Part shown: positions 55,533 through 64,000 of the stretch, in pieces
Position numbering within the stretch: position 1 is the stretch's first letter
Layout: each line of letters starts with the position of its first letter
Origin: Caballeronia grimmiae
GTDB lineage: Bacteria > Pseudomonadota > Gammaproteobacteria > Burkholderiales > Burkholderiaceae
Length of the DNA: 64,000 nucleotides
NCBI RefSeq assembly: GCF_000698555.1
Contig: NZ_JFHE01000005.1
Coordinates: 186,001-250,000, forward strand
Direction of reading: 5' to 3'
Made by a program: the position numbers and the translations under genes
The notes under the pieces: model-generated
Told to the model about the DNA's origin: nothing
The model's database searches: none
Seen by the model: only the letters and a program-made list of their open reading frames with translations

Positions 55533-56339
55533 TCATTCGATCCGCAGTCTCGCCATATAGGGCAGGTGATCGGAAAGCCACGCGGTATCCTGCGTCGGCA
55601 CGATCCACTCGAGCGGCTTCAGTCCTCGCACGAACATCTTGTCGAGCGCGAGCGCCGGGGAGAACGCCGGAAACGTGCGGCCGGATTCGCCGAGCATCGT
55701 CGCCACTTCGTTCATGCCGAGCTCGCCGAAGAGCGCCACGGAGTCGTTGCGCCAGTCGTTGAAATCGCCCGCCAGCACGAGCGGGCCGTCCGGCGCTTCC
55801 TTCGCGATCCAGTGCGCGATCCAGTTCATCTGACGCAGCCGCGCCGCACGCGTCAGCGCGAGATGCGCGCAAAGCAGCGTAATCGCGTGACCTGCAAAAG
55901 TCGCCCGCGCGACGAGCAGCCCGCGCTTTTCGAAGCGATGCGCGGAGATGTCCCATCGACCGGAAAGATCGAGCGGATGCGGCGAGAGGATCGCGTTGCC
56001 GTGCCGCCATGACGGCTTGAAGACGTTCGGGCCGAGCGCGATCTGCAATTCGAGCGCGGTGGCGATTTCGGTGGCCTGGCAATGCCAGACATCGTCGAGC
56101 GGAGCGGAGAGCGGCTTGCCGAAGCCGCTTGCGAGCATCGGCTGCGGCATGCGCCGCGCCATGGCTTCCTGAAGGAAATAGACGTCCGCGTTGGTGGTCT
56201 GAACCCACCGCTGCATCGCGCTCCACGCGCGCAGGCCGAGCGGCGAGCGGCCCTTGTGCAGATTCCAGCTCACCGCCGTGAAATCCGGCGTGACCGCATT
56301 CGCGGACGGTGCTGGCGGAAGATGTTCTGGGTTTCGCAT
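55533..56339 (-). CDS. Endonuclease/exonuclease/phosphatase (EEP) family protein
   Basis: A 268-residue EEP-fold hydrolase. The metal and catalytic residues are seen in SWNLHKGR, FLQEAMA, LAGDFNDWRND and the C-terminal SDHLPYMARL. Substrate could be DNA, a phospholipid head group or an inositol phosphate; family members vary. No signal peptide, so cytosolic. A good match to small Burkholderia EEP proteins. Confidence 0.88.
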   Translation of the reverse strand: MRNPEHLPPAPSANAVTPDFTAVSWNLHKGRSPLGLRAWSAMQRWVQTTNADVYFLQEAMARRMPQPMLASGFGKPLSAPLDDVWHCQATEIATALELQIALGPNVFKPSWRHGNAILSPHPLDLSGRWDISAHRFEKRGLLVARATFAGHAITLLCAHLALTRAARLRQMNWIAHWIAKEAPDGPLVLAGDFNDWRNDSVALFGELGMNEVATMLGESGRTFPAFSPALALDKMFVRGLKPLEWIVPTQDTAWLSDHLPYMARLRIE

Positions 56340-56372
56340 ACTTTCGTTGTCTTTGTACGCGCCGGCAGCCGG

Positions 56373-56900
56373 TCACTCGGCCGGCGCGGATGGAGCGAGG
56401 CTGGCGCGCACCCGGTACGCCAGCGAAGGATTGCTGTCGATGATCTGCCATTGCGCCCATTCTCCCGGCTTCACCACGAGGCCGGGATGCGAGCCGCTCA
56501 CCTGACGCGGCGTCGGCGGCACCTTGCAGCCGGAAGCCGACGTGCGCGATGCATCGTCTTCGATCATCTCCTGCGCATCGATGGCGAGCGTGATGTCGTC
56601 GGCGCTCGCGTGCGTCGGGGACACGGTGACGGTGCGTTGCAAATCGATATCGCCCGCCGGCTTGTCGGCGCAACCGACACGATTCTGCACGACATTGTGA
56701 TGCGTGTCGGTGCGGGCCTGACCGACATTCGTCGTCTCGGTGAACGAGTCGATCTGCTGACCGTCGCGCACGACTTGCAGTTCCCAGTTGACCGGCTGCG
56801 GCGTGGTCTGCGCGAAGCCGTGAGTCGCGGCGAGGCAGGCGCTCAGGATGAGAGCGGATTGGACCCGATGCAAAAGTGCGGTGCGGTTTCTTTTCGTCAT
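56373..56900 (-). CDS. Exported protein of unknown function
   Basis: A 175-residue protein with a signal peptide (VQSALILSACLAATHGFAQ, probably cleaved after GFA). The mature protein begins QTTPQPVNWELQVVRDGQQI and contains about four Cys (in RVGCADKPAG and SASGCKVPP). No domain recognised. The ATG at 56900 is the only start that keeps the signal peptide intact. It lies 33 bases after the EEP gene start on the same strand. Confidence 0.75.
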   Translation of the reverse strand: MTKRNRTALLHRVQSALILSACLAATHGFAQTTPQPVNWELQVVRDGQQIDSFTETTNVGQARTDTHHNVVQNRVGCADKPAGDIDLQRTVTVSPTHASADDITLAIDAQEMIEDDASRTSASGCKVPPTPRQVSGSHPGLVVKPGEWAQWQIIDSNPSLAYRVRASLAPSAPAE

Positions 56901-57171
56901 TGAAAGCTTCTCCGGCGCGCGGGCATGATCGGATGGCGGCCCGGCCGCGCCTGCGATGGCGTGCGGCGGCCGCCGAATCGGCGTTGCTCGGCCAGTTGGG
57001 GAGCACATTCCGAACCCGCCCGCCGCATCGATCCCGACGATGATACTAGCGCGCGGCGTCATCGGCAGAAGCGGCCGCGATTGGCAGCAGACGCGGCGGA
57101 CTGCTCGCTTGCGCGTCGTTTTGTCATCGATACACTGAAACCGTCGATCAATCAAAACGACGGGGTGTGAC

Positions 57172-58149
57172 ATGACGACGGCCGTGGTCAAACAGGAACT
57201 GGCGGTGGCATCTTTCAGCAAGGTCTACAGTCTCGACGAGGTGGAGACCGCGCTCAACGAACTGCCCGACGGCGCAAGCGACGCGCTGCGCGCCACCTAC
57301 GAAAAGATGCTCAAGGTCGGCAATCTGCGCTTTTGCGTGAAGCCGAACCGTATGCCATCCATCGACGATCTCGCGGCTTCGCTGCCAAATTTCGACGAAC
57401 CGCTCGACGACATCCGCAAGCAGATTGCGCTATGCCTCGAAACCGACGATCGCCTCGAACTCATGCCGATGCTGCTGCTCGGCGAGCCGGGCATCGGCAA
57501 GACGCATTTCGCGAAACAGCTTGCGCGGCTGCTCGGCACGTCGAGTCATTATGTTGCGATGAGTTCGCTCACGGCCGGATGGATTCTGTCGGGCGCGTCG
57601 TCGCAATGGCGCAATGCGAAGCCGGGCAAGGTATTCGATGCGCTCGTGAACGGCAGTTACGCGAACCCCGTCATCACCGTCGATGAAATCGACAAGGCCA
57701 CCGGCGACGCGCAGTACGATCCGCTCGGCGCGCTCTACGCGCTGCTCGAACACGACACGGCGCAGGCGTTCATCGACGAATTCGCGGAAGTGCCGATCAA
57801 CGCGGGCAACGTCGTGTGGATCGCGACGGCCAACGACGCCCGCGCGATCCCCGAGCCGCTTTTGAACCGCATGAACGTCTACGAGATTCCCGCGCCGGAC
57901 CGCGACGGCGCGCGGCGTATCGGGCAGGCGATCTACGCGGAGATTCGCGAAGCGCACGCGTGGGGCGCGCGTTTCCCCGAAACGCTCGGCGACGCCCCGC
58001 TCGATGTGCTCACGCAAGCGTCGCCGCGCGGCATGCGTCGCGCGATGCTCAACGCGTTCGGCAACGCGCGCATCGACGGAAGGCATCACGTCGAGGCGCG
58101 CGATATCCAGCTCGACCGGCAGTCGCGCCGAAAATCGATCGGTTTTTGA
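57172..58149 (+). CDS. Stand-alone Lon-like AAA+ ATPase
   Basis: A 325-residue AAA+ ATPase whose core resembles the ATPase module of Lon. Walker A is LLLGEPGIGKTHFA near residue 103. A Walker B region VITVDEIDKATGD is followed by DPLGALYALLEHDTAQAFIDEF and VVWIATANDARAIPEPLLNRM, which parallels Lon's sensor-1 and Arg-finger region. The Lon N-terminal and protease domains are absent. A short N-terminal helical region (SFSKVYSLDEVETAL) precedes. It may be a chaperone-like or MoxR-like remodeller; substrate unknown. Confidence 0.85.
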   Translation: MTTAVVKQELAVASFSKVYSLDEVETALNELPDGASDALRATYEKMLKVGNLRFCVKPNRMPSIDDLAASLPNFDEPLDDIRKQIALCLETDDRLELMPMLLLGEPGIGKTHFAKQLARLLGTSSHYVAMSSLTAGWILSGASSQWRNAKPGKVFDALVNGSYANPVITVDEIDKATGDAQYDPLGALYALLEHDTAQAFIDEFAEVPINAGNVVWIATANDARAIPEPLLNRMNVYEIPAPDRDGARRIGQAIYAEIREAHAWGARFPETLGDAPLDVLTQASPRGMRRAMLNAFGNARIDGRHHVEARDIQLDRQSRRKSIGF

Positions 58150-58332
58150 CGAGGCGAAACTGCCGAAATTGACTAAAACTGCCCGATAACCTGTCTTTTT
58201 GGTCATCTGGCGGCCAGATCCTTGCCTTTTTCCGAATTGCACCGGAAAACAACGCTAACTGCGTGGCTTTGTTGTGCGACGCGCAATAGTCGCGCACGTA
58301 GAATAGTTAGATTGGGTTGCGCGGAAAGGGAC

Positions 58333-59433
58333 ATGGATCGGATCGAATGCGTGGTCATCGGGGCGGGCGTCGTCGGGCTCGCCATTGCGCGTGCGCTGGC
58401 GCTGCGCGGGCGCGAAGTCATGGTGCTGGAGGCGGGTGAAGCCATCGGCGTCGGCACGAGCTCGCGCAACAGCGAAGTGATTCACGCGGGCATCTACTAT
58501 CCGCGCGGCTCGCTGAAAGCCGAACTGTGCGTGCGCGGACGCGAGATGCTCTACGAATTCTGCGCTGCGCATGGCGTGCCGCATCGGCAATGCGGAAAGC
58601 TGCTCGTCGCGACGGCGCGCAACCAGATTCCGCAACTGGCGGCCATCGAACAGAAGGGCATCGAGAATCGCGTTGAAGGGCTGGCACGCATCAGCGGCGC
58701 GCAGGCGATGGAAATGGAGCCGCAGTTGCGATGCGTCGAAGCGGTGTATTCGCCGCGCACGGGCATCGTCGATAGCCATCAGTTCATGCTCGCGCTGCAG
58801 GGCGACGCCGAGAACCACGGCGCGGGCGTCGTGTTCCATACGCCGGTCGTCGGCATCGATGCGCGCGAAGGGTGCTTTATCGTCGAGACGGGCGGCGATG
58901 CGCCCGCGCGCTTCAGGGCGTCGTATCTGATCAACAGCGCCGGGCTGCACGCCAACGACATCGCGCGCCGCATTCGCGGCCTCGACGACCGTCACGTGCC
59001 GCCGCTCTACTTTGCGAAGGGCAATTACTTCAGCGTGAGCGGGCGCACGCCGTTCGACCGTCTCATCTATCCGATGCCGAACGAAGCGGGTCTCGGCGTC
59101 CACCTGACGATCGATATGGGCGGTCAGGCGAAGTTCGGCCCGGACGTGGAATGGGTGACGTCGCTGAACTACGACGTCGATCCGCGCCGCGCCGATTCCT
59201 TCTACGCGGCGATCCGTGCCTACTGGCCCGGCCTGCCCGACGACGCGCTGCAACCGGCTTACGCGGGCATCCGGCCGAAGCTTTCCGGTCCCGGCCAGGC
59301 CGCCGCCGATTTCATGATCCAGGGCAAATCGGCGCATGGCGTGCCGGGACTCGTGAATCTCTTCGGCATCGAGTCGCCGGGGCTGACGGCATCGCTTGCA
59401 ATTGGCGAACGCGTCGCCGACATGGCGCGCTAA
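58333..59433 (+). CDS. FAD-dependent oxidoreductase, L-2-hydroxyglutarate oxidase-like (LhgO/DAO family)
   Basis: A 366-residue flavoprotein. The N-terminal FAD-binding motif is [16 protein letters not shown], followed by [17 protein letters not shown], typical of LhgO-type DAO enzymes. The C-terminal part has [20 protein letters not shown] and [17 protein letters not shown]. It likely oxidises L-2-hydroxyglutarate or a similar 2-hydroxyacid. The ATG at 58333 is chosen because the Rossmann motif begins within ten residues of it; upstream frame is open by chance. Confidence 0.88.
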   Translation: MDRIECVVIGAGVVGLAIARALALRGREVMVLEAGEAIGVGTSSRNSEVIHAGIYYPRGSLKAELCVRGREMLYEFCAAHGVPHRQCGKLLVATARNQIPQLAAIEQKGIENRVEGLARISGAQAMEMEPQLRCVEAVYSPRTGIVDSHQFMLALQGDAENHGAGVVFHTPVVGIDAREGCFIVETGGDAPARFRASYLINSAGLHANDIARRIRGLDDRHVPPLYFAKGNYFSVSGRTPFDRLIYPMPNEAGLGVHLTIDMGGQAKFGPDVEWVTSLNYDVDPRRADSFYAAIRAYWPGLPDDALQPAYAGIRPKLSGPGQAAADFMIQGKSAHGVPGLVNLFGIESPGLTASLAIGERVADMAR

Positions 59434-59575
59434 GGATCGCTAGCGGGCCGCCAAGGGACCGTGCGCGCTTATTCCTGGCATTCGTGGTCAACCAATCGCT
59501 CGCGTGTTGATATGCTCGGGAAGTCGCCGTCGTCAGAACGGCGCTTTCCCCCAATACAACATGGAGCGAGTCACC

Positions 59576-59890
59576 ATGAAGACATCCCGTCGCACGTTTC
59601 TGATCACCAGCGTGGGCGTTGCATCGACGTTCGCGCTCGGCTCACGCGCCGCTTTCGCCGAAGCGCCGAAGGTCGAAGAAAGCGATCCCACCGCTCAGGC
59701 GCTCGGCTACAAGCTCGACGCAAGCAAGGTCGACAAGGCCAAATTCCCGAAATACGCGGCTGGACAGGACTGCGGCAACTGCCAGTTCTATCAGGGCAAG
59801 GCCGAAGATCCATTCGCGCCGTGCCCGATGTTCGCGAACAAGCTCGTCGCATCGAAGGGATGGTGCAGCGCATACGCGAAGAAGGCGTAA
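59576..59890 (+). CDS. High-potential iron-sulfur protein (HiPIP), Tat-exported
   Basis: A 104-residue protein. The N-terminal twin-arginine signal MKTSRRTFLITSVG ends before the mature region (after AAFA). Four Cys follow the HiPIP pattern: CGNCQFYQG, then a Cys in APCPMF, then GWCSAY, giving ligands for one [4Fe-4S] cluster. HiPIPs are periplasmic electron carriers for reaction centres or oxidases. Folded export through Tat is expected for a cluster protein. ATG at 59576 is placed right before the signal. Confidence 0.92.
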   Translation: MKTSRRTFLITSVGVASTFALGSRAAFAEAPKVEESDPTAQALGYKLDASKVDKAKFPKYAAGQDCGNCQFYQGKAEDPFAPCPMFANKLVASKGWCSAYAKKA

Positions 59891-59915
59891 CGCGGTAAAA
59901 ACCGTGTTCATCGAG

Positions 59916-59949
59916 GCGCGCCCGGCTGCAAAGCCCGGCGCGCTTTTTC
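59916..59949 (+). terminator. Intrinsic terminator after the HiPIP gene
   Basis: A 12-base stem with one mismatch (59916-59927 with 59932-59943) closes a GCAA loop and is followed by TTTTT. It lies 25 bases past the HiPIP stop. Confidence 0.88.
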
Positions 59950-60125
59950 TTGTGCGGCTTCTTTCGCTTTTGTTCATTGCTTGATAACCCAACGCGCGGT
60001 CTTTACACTCGCCTAGGCTAAAAAAGCCTCCCGCTTCGTTTCTCTCGCTTCGAGGGCGGCGGCGCGGCACACCGGATCATCGGACGCGCGAGTCCGGCGG
60101 CACATCCAACGACAAAGGGGTACGC

Positions 60126-61430
60126 ATGGCAGGCAGACCATTGAACGCGCGCGCTGTAGTGGCCGCCGTGATCGGCAACGCGCTGGAGTGGTACGACTTC
60201 ACCGTTTTCGGCTTCATGACCGTCGTGATCGCGCGGCTGTTTTTCCCCAGCGAAAGCGATTACTCGTCGATTCTCCTGACCACCGCGACCTTCGGCGTCG
60301 CGTTCGTGATGCGGCCTGTCGGCGGCATCGTGCTCGGGCTGTATGCCGACCGCGCCGGGCGCAAGGCCGCGCTGATGCTCGTCATCGCGATGATGACGCT
60401 CGGCATCCTGCTGCTCGCGATTGCGCCGCCGTACTCCGCAATCGGCATCGGCGCGCCGCTCATCATCGTGGCCGCGCGGCTGATTCAAGGGTTCTCGGCG
60501 GGCGGCGAGTTCGGCAGTTCGACGGCGCTTCTGATCGAAGCCGCGCCGTTCTCCAAGCGCGGGTTCTACGGCAGCTTCCAGATGGCGAGCCAGGCGGCGG
60601 CGCTGCTGCTCGGCGCCGTCGTCGGCGCGGCGATTTCGCGCGGAATGTCGCCGCAGGCGCTCGAGTCGTGGGGCTGGCGCGTGCCGTTCATTCTCGGGCT
60701 CGTGATCGGGCCGGTCGGCCTCTACATCCGGCGCAACATGTCGGACACGGAAGCCTTCCTGCACGCGCGAAAGACGGCGCAACGCGCGACGCTCGGCGAA
60801 GTGTTCCGCGGGCATAGCCGCGAGATTCTGTGCGGGCTCGGCTCGGTCGTCGCGCTGACGGTCACGGTCTACGTGCTGATCGCCTATTTGCCGACGTTCG
60901 CCGTGAAGCAACTGAAGCTGCCGTTCGGGCAGTCGTTCACGGCGTTGATCGTCGGGAATCTGCTGCTGACCGTGCTATGCCCGGTGGCGGGCGCGTGGTC
61001 CGATCGCATCGGCCGCAAGGGGCTGACGCTGTGGTCGCTGCTGATTACGCTTGTTCTGATCTATCCGCTCTTTGCGTGGCTCGCGGCGGAGCCGAGCGTG
61101 ATGCGGCTCGTCATCGTGCAGAGCGTGTTGTCGATCACGCTCTCCGGCTACTACGGCCCGTTCGGCGCGCTGCTCGCGGAGCTGTTCCCGGCGCACGTGC
61201 GATCGACCGGCTTGTCGCTCGCGTATAACATCGCGGTGATGATCTTTGGCGGCTTCGGGCAGTTTATCGTGACGTGGCTGATCCGCGTCACCGAATCGCA
61301 GCTCGCGCCGACCTTCTATGTGATGGGCGGACTCGTGATTTCGCTGGTCTCCGTCGCATGCATTCCCGCCGCGCGTCACGCCGACGTCGACGAATCGCGC
61401 AGCGTTACTCGCCAGGCAGCATCGAAATGA
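60126..61430 (+). CDS. MHS-family MFS transporter
   Basis: A 434-residue transporter with about twelve segments, of the metabolite:H+ symporter type (citrate/alpha-ketoglutarate/proline permease group). The N-terminal ALEWYDFTVFGFMTVVIARLFF and RPVGGIVLGLYADRAGRKAAL are diagnostic. It most likely imports an organic acid or osmolyte; substrate not determined. It overlaps the small cupin gene by ATGA, so the two are co-expressed. Confidence 0.92.
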   Translation: MAGRPLNARAVVAAVIGNALEWYDFTVFGFMTVVIARLFFPSESDYSSILLTTATFGVAFVMRPVGGIVLGLYADRAGRKAALMLVIAMMTLGILLLAIAPPYSAIGIGAPLIIVAARLIQGFSAGGEFGSSTALLIEAAPFSKRGFYGSFQMASQAAALLLGAVVGAAISRGMSPQALESWGWRVPFILGLVIGPVGLYIRRNMSDTEAFLHARKTAQRATLGEVFRGHSREILCGLGSVVALTVTVYVLIAYLPTFAVKQLKLPFGQSFTALIVGNLLLTVLCPVAGAWSDRIGRKGLTLWSLLITLVLIYPLFAWLAAEPSVMRLVIVQSVLSITLSGYYGPFGALLAELFPAHVRSTGLSLAYNIAVMIFGGFGQFIVTWLIRVTESQLAPTFYVMGGLVISLVSVACIPAARHADVDESRSVTRQAASK

Positions 61431-61738
61431 AGGTGATTGAAAGCAGCAAGTTCACTGCCGAGCGCGCGTGGGGCGCGCTCGATATCTGCGTGATGAACGG
61501 CACCTCGTGCCGTCTGCACTGGACCGATGCGCCATACAAATGGCACGTCAACGACGGCGAGGAAGTCTTTGCCGTGATGGACGGCGTGGTGCGGATGCAC
61601 GTACGCGATGCGGACGGCGAGCGCACCGTCACGCTCCATGCCGGCGATATCTTGCACGCCCAGGCCGGTGACGAGCACTACGCCGAGCCCGTCGGCGCGG
61701 CGCGCATTCTGGTGATCGAGAAAGAAGGAAGCGTTTAG
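61427..61738 (+). CDS. Small cupin-domain protein coupled to the MHS transporter
   Basis: A 103-residue cupin. Motif 1 is in HVNDGEEVFAVMDGVVRMHV and motif 2 in HAGDILHAQAGDEHYAEP. The start at 61427 overlaps the transporter stop by ATGA. Cupins next to permeases often act as isomerases, sugar-acid processing enzymes or sensors; which applies here cannot be read from sequence. Confidence 0.85.
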   Translation: MKVIESSKFTAERAWGALDICVMNGTSCRLHWTDAPYKWHVNDGEEVFAVMDGVVRMHVRDADGERTVTLHAGDILHAQAGDEHYAEPVGAARILVIEKEGSV

Positions 61739-61741
61739 GGC

Positions 61742-62011
61742 TCAGCGTTGCAGGCCGGCTGCCACGAGCAGTTCGGCCAGCGCTTCGGTCATGCCGCCTT
61801 CGTTTGCTTCGGCGCGTTCCTTCAGTTGCTTGACGAGCTTTTCGTCGAGCTTGCATGCGAAGGGCACGAGGCCCTTTGCCTGATCGAGCTTGCGCTGCTC
61901 GCGCCGATCCATCTTCGGCGCGTTCGCGTCGCCGATGGCCGCGCGGCCGCCTTGCTTCAGTTCGTTGGCGAGCTTGAACGCCTTGGTCTGTTCCAGTTGA
62001 AATTTGTTCAC
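61742..62011 (-). CDS. Small protein with a ribbon-helix-helix-like C-terminus
   Basis: An 89-residue charged protein. The last half reads like a ribbon-helix-helix unit: a short strand (VPFACKLD), a helix (EKLVKQLKERAEAN), a Gly turn (EGGMT) and a second helix (EALAELLVAAGL). The N-terminal half is basic and flexible. It is not a clear member of any family I can name. It lies downstream of the Mut7-C RNase-like gene on the same strand, 54 bases away, and convergent with the cupin gene. Confidence 0.6.
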   Translation of the reverse strand: MNKFQLEQTKAFKLANELKQGGRAAIGDANAPKMDRREQRKLDQAKGLVPFACKLDEKLVKQLKERAEANEGGMTEALAELLVAAGLQR

Positions 62012-62065
62012 GCGATGCTCCGATGCGGCAGTTTTGAATGTGCCGTATTGTACGTGGCCGCGCGC

Positions 62066-62824
62066 TCACGCCTGAGCGGCTTCGGCCAGCGCGTCGATGC
62101 GCGCGCGCATTCGCTTCCAGTGCGAGCCTTCCCAGAACACGCGATGACACACATCGCACGTGACAAAGCGCGTATGGCGCTGGCGCACGCCGTCGGGCAC
62201 GCGATGGTCGATTTCGTCGGCAGCGGCGGGGCGCAGCGGCGCGTTGCACATCAGGCATAAGCGAAACGCGCGCAGATGCGGCGCCAGGTCGAGCCGTTCC
62301 GCGACTTCGCGCCATTGCTCGTCCGGTTGCAGCGCGCGCACATAGCAGCCGCGCAGCACGGCGCGACGCTTCAGCAACTCGCGATCGCGTGTCAGCACGA
62401 TGCGCGATTCCTCCTGCGCGAGACGCTCGATTGCGTCGTCGGCGAAGTTGTTGTCGAAGCGCGTATCGAAGCCGCCGAGCCGCAGCAGTTGCGCGAGGCC
62501 GCCGAGATGGGCATCCGCGATGAAGCGAAGATCCGCTGCCTTCATCGGGGCGCGCAAGAGCAGCGAGCCGTCGGCCATGCCGGGCGGCGCGCGATGCGGC
62601 GGATAAACCTCGATGAGATCGCCGGGCTGAATCTGCGCGTCGAAGCCGGTGGGGTGGCCGTTGCGCAAAATCAGATCGACTTCCGTGTGCGGCACGCCGA
62701 GCGCTTCGATCATGTGTTTGGTCGACGATGTCGGCGGACAGGCGCATTCGAACGTGCGCCCCCTCTGCGACCGGGCGACGAAATCGTTCAATTCGTGATG
62801 GAAATGAAAGCGCGCCGTGACCAT
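62066..62824 (-). CDS. Mut7-C RNase-domain protein with N-terminal ubiquitin-like domain
   Basis: A 252-residue protein. An N-terminal ubiquitin-like beta-grasp region (about 1-80, ending VYPPHRAPPG) is followed by a Mut7-C/PIN-type nuclease domain. That domain shows FIADAHLGGLAQLLRLGGFDT, DDAIERLAQEESRIVLTRDRELL and a final Cys cluster (CLMCNAPL, then CDVCHRVFWEGSHWKRM) forming a zinc ribbon. The Asp residues could form the nuclease site. Bacterial function is unknown. The ATG at 62824 is preferred. Confidence 0.85.
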   Translation of the reverse strand: MVTARFHFHHELNDFVARSQRGRTFECACPPTSSTKHMIEALGVPHTEVDLILRNGHPTGFDAQIQPGDLIEVYPPHRAPPGMADGSLLLRAPMKAADLRFIADAHLGGLAQLLRLGGFDTRFDNNFADDAIERLAQEESRIVLTRDRELLKRRAVLRGCYVRALQPDEQWREVAERLDLAPHLRAFRLCLMCNAPLRPAAADEIDHRVPDGVRQRHTRFVTCDVCHRVFWEGSHWKRMRARIDALAEAAQA

Positions 62825-62924
62825 GCAGCAGTATCGCATTGGCCGCCGCTGCGTGCTTCGGGGCGATGTGCTCTACTGGCGTGCGACGTTGCACGGATCA
62901 TCGAACTCACAGCGGAGCACAGGC

Positions 62925-63797
62925 ATGGATATCGGTTTTATCGGATTGGGAGAAATGGGCGGCGCGATGGCGAGCAACGCGCTGAAAGCGGGACATTCGG
63001 TGCGCGTGTGGAACCGCTCGCGCGACAAGACGCGGTCGCTGGCGGATCAGGGCGCGTCCGTGGTCGATACGCCCGAGCAGGCCTTCGCCGGCGACGCCGC
63101 GTTTTCCATGCTCGCCGACGACCACGCGCTGCGCTCGGTGCTCATCGACGGCGGCTTGCTCAAGCACGCGCCGAAGGGGCTCGTGCACGTCAACATGGCG
63201 ACGATCTCGGCGGCGCTTGCAGTCGAACTGGCGGAACTGCACGCGCAGCATGGCGTCGCGTATGTCGCCGCGCCGGTGCTCGGCCGGCCGGATGTCGCCG
63301 CGGCGGGCAAGCTCAACATTCTCGCGGCGGGCGCGGATGCGGACATCGACCGCGTGCAGCCCGTGTTGGATGCGTTGGGGCAGAAGACGTGGCGCGTCGG
63401 TCAGCAGCCGCAGCACGCGAACGTGCTCAAGCTCGCGGCGAATTTCATGCTGGCCTCGGCGATCGAGACGGTCGGCGAAGCGGCGGCGCTCGTGACCGGA
63501 CACGGCATCGAGGCGCAGGCGTTTCTCGACGTCATCACCAATTCCCTGTTTCCGGGGCCGGTCTATGCGGGCTACGGCAAGATGATCGCGGAGCGCCGCT
63601 ACGAGCCCGCGTTGTTCAAGGCGCGGCTCGGGCTGAAGGACGTGCGCCTCGCGATCGCCGCCGGCGATGCGGTCAACGTGCCGCTGCCGGTCGCGAGCGT
63701 AGTGCGCGACAACCTCGTCGATGCCCTCGCGCACGGCGACGGCGAGAAGGACTTCGCGGTGCTCGGACAGGTCGCGGCGCGGCGCGCGGGCCGATAA
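62925..63797 (+). CDS. NAD(P)-dependent oxidoreductase, 3-hydroxyisobutyrate dehydrogenase family
   Basis: A 290-residue beta-hydroxyacid dehydrogenase family protein. The N-terminal GFIGLGEMGGAMASNA binds the cofactor, and WNRSRDK suggests NADP preference. The substrate loop is less canonical (APVLGRPDVAAAGKLNILAAG in place of APVSGG), while the catalytic Lys is in KLAANFMLASAIE. The altered loop suggests a substrate other than hydroxyisobutyrate or tartronate semialdehyde, perhaps an imine as in imine reductases. Divergent from the Mut7-C gene. Confidence 0.9.
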   Translation: MDIGFIGLGEMGGAMASNALKAGHSVRVWNRSRDKTRSLADQGASVVDTPEQAFAGDAAFSMLADDHALRSVLIDGGLLKHAPKGLVHVNMATISAALAVELAELHAQHGVAYVAAPVLGRPDVAAAGKLNILAAGADADIDRVQPVLDALGQKTWRVGQQPQHANVLKLAANFMLASAIETVGEAAALVTGHGIEAQAFLDVITNSLFPGPVYAGYGKMIAERRYEPALFKARLGLKDVRLAIAAGDAVNVPLPVASVVRDNLVDALAHGDGEKDFAVLGQVAARRAGR

Positions 63798-63866
63798 ACA
63801 ACACTCACGCTGGCCGGGGAGGGGCACACGGCATAATCCCTTCCTTTCTTTTCTTTCCCTGCCGCG

Positions 63867-64000
63867 ATGAAGTTGCAATTCTGGTGGCCGTTCGTCGCCT
63901 CCGCATTCGTCATATTCGCCATTCCCGGGCCCAGCCTGCTGCTCATGATGACGCACGCCGCGCGCTACGGCATGCGCCGCTGCGTCGCGACGATGGCCGG
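63867..64000 (+). CDS. LysE/RhtB family exporter, partial (cut by window end)
   Basis: Only the first 44 codons are present. The N-terminus shows a hydrophobic segment with FAIPGPSLLLMMTHAARYGMR, the LysE family signature (PGPs followed by a basic loop with a Gly). These proteins export amino acids or related metabolites. Start at ATG 63867 directly precedes the first membrane segment. Substrate cannot be inferred. Confidence 0.8.
   Translation, partial: MKLQFWWPFVASAFVIFAIPGPSLLLMMTHAARYGMRRCVATMA

Overview
The window is a GC-rich bacterial chromosome segment. Gene content and order point to Burkholderiaceae, most likely the Paraburkholderia/Caballeronia group. The clues are an SAH riboswitch upstream of ahcY, the ahcY / holin-like / metF block, a PxpBCA 5-oxoprolinase locus with DUF969/DUF979 membrane proteins, a Burkholderia-style Wzx/Wzy exopolysaccharide cluster, and a NDUFA9-like / GST / cca block. 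This assignment is inference from gene families; no database was searched. I see no rRNA, tRNA, CRISPR array, transposase or prophage.

Layout. 1-1242: CidA/LrgA-LrgB murein hydrolase regulators. 1296-4213: methionine/SAM cycle (SAH riboswitch, ahcY, small membrane protein, metF). 4452-10178: complete dipeptide-type ABC importer (binding protein, two permeases, two ATPases), overlapped by a TraB/GumN-family protein gene. 11453-24477: leftward exopolysaccharide operon wcaJ-wza-wzb-wzc-wecB-wecC-wzx-GT4-wzy-lyase-wecG; it makes UDP-ManNAcA and carries its own secreted polysaccharide-lyase-like protein. 24897-29159: leftward pxpB-pxpC-pxpA and DUF969-DUF979, with a divergent MarR-type regulator at 29333. 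29859-35395: 5-formyl-THF cyclo-ligase, Slt-type transglycosylase, NDUFA9-like protein, GST and CCA-adding enzyme.

35432-36257 holds no convincing gene. It is a long, nearly identical inverted repeat (arms about 240-280 bp, spacer about 300 bp) between two convergent genes, and is the most unusual non-coding structure in the window. 36264-43323: DUF2905, a MidA-type methyltransferase, pteridine reductase-like SDR, folB, ttcA, glmU and glmS, ending in a strong terminator. 43631-49312: D-glucarate catabolism (gudD, garL, garR, MFS permease) with a divergent GntR/FadR-type regulator and recurring operator-like sites.

49326-64000: mixed housekeeping and accessory genes. These are DUF72, two cupins, ArsC-like reductase, diguanylate cyclase, MgtC, RidA, AlkB, an orphan receiver protein, an EEP-family hydrolase, a stand-alone Lon-like AAA+ ATPase, an LhgO-like oxidase, a Tat-exported HiPIP, an MHS-family transporter, a Mut7-C RNase with a small ribbon-helix-helix-like protein, a HIBADH-family dehydrogenase, and a LysE-family gene cut by the window end.

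Many gene pairs overlap by the ATGA arrangement, which fixes several start codons. No complete new defence or mobile system was found. The best leads are the long inverted repeat, the compact ManNAcA polysaccharide cluster with its embedded lyase, the predicted glucarate regulon sites, and the helically phased repeats upstream of the MarR gene.
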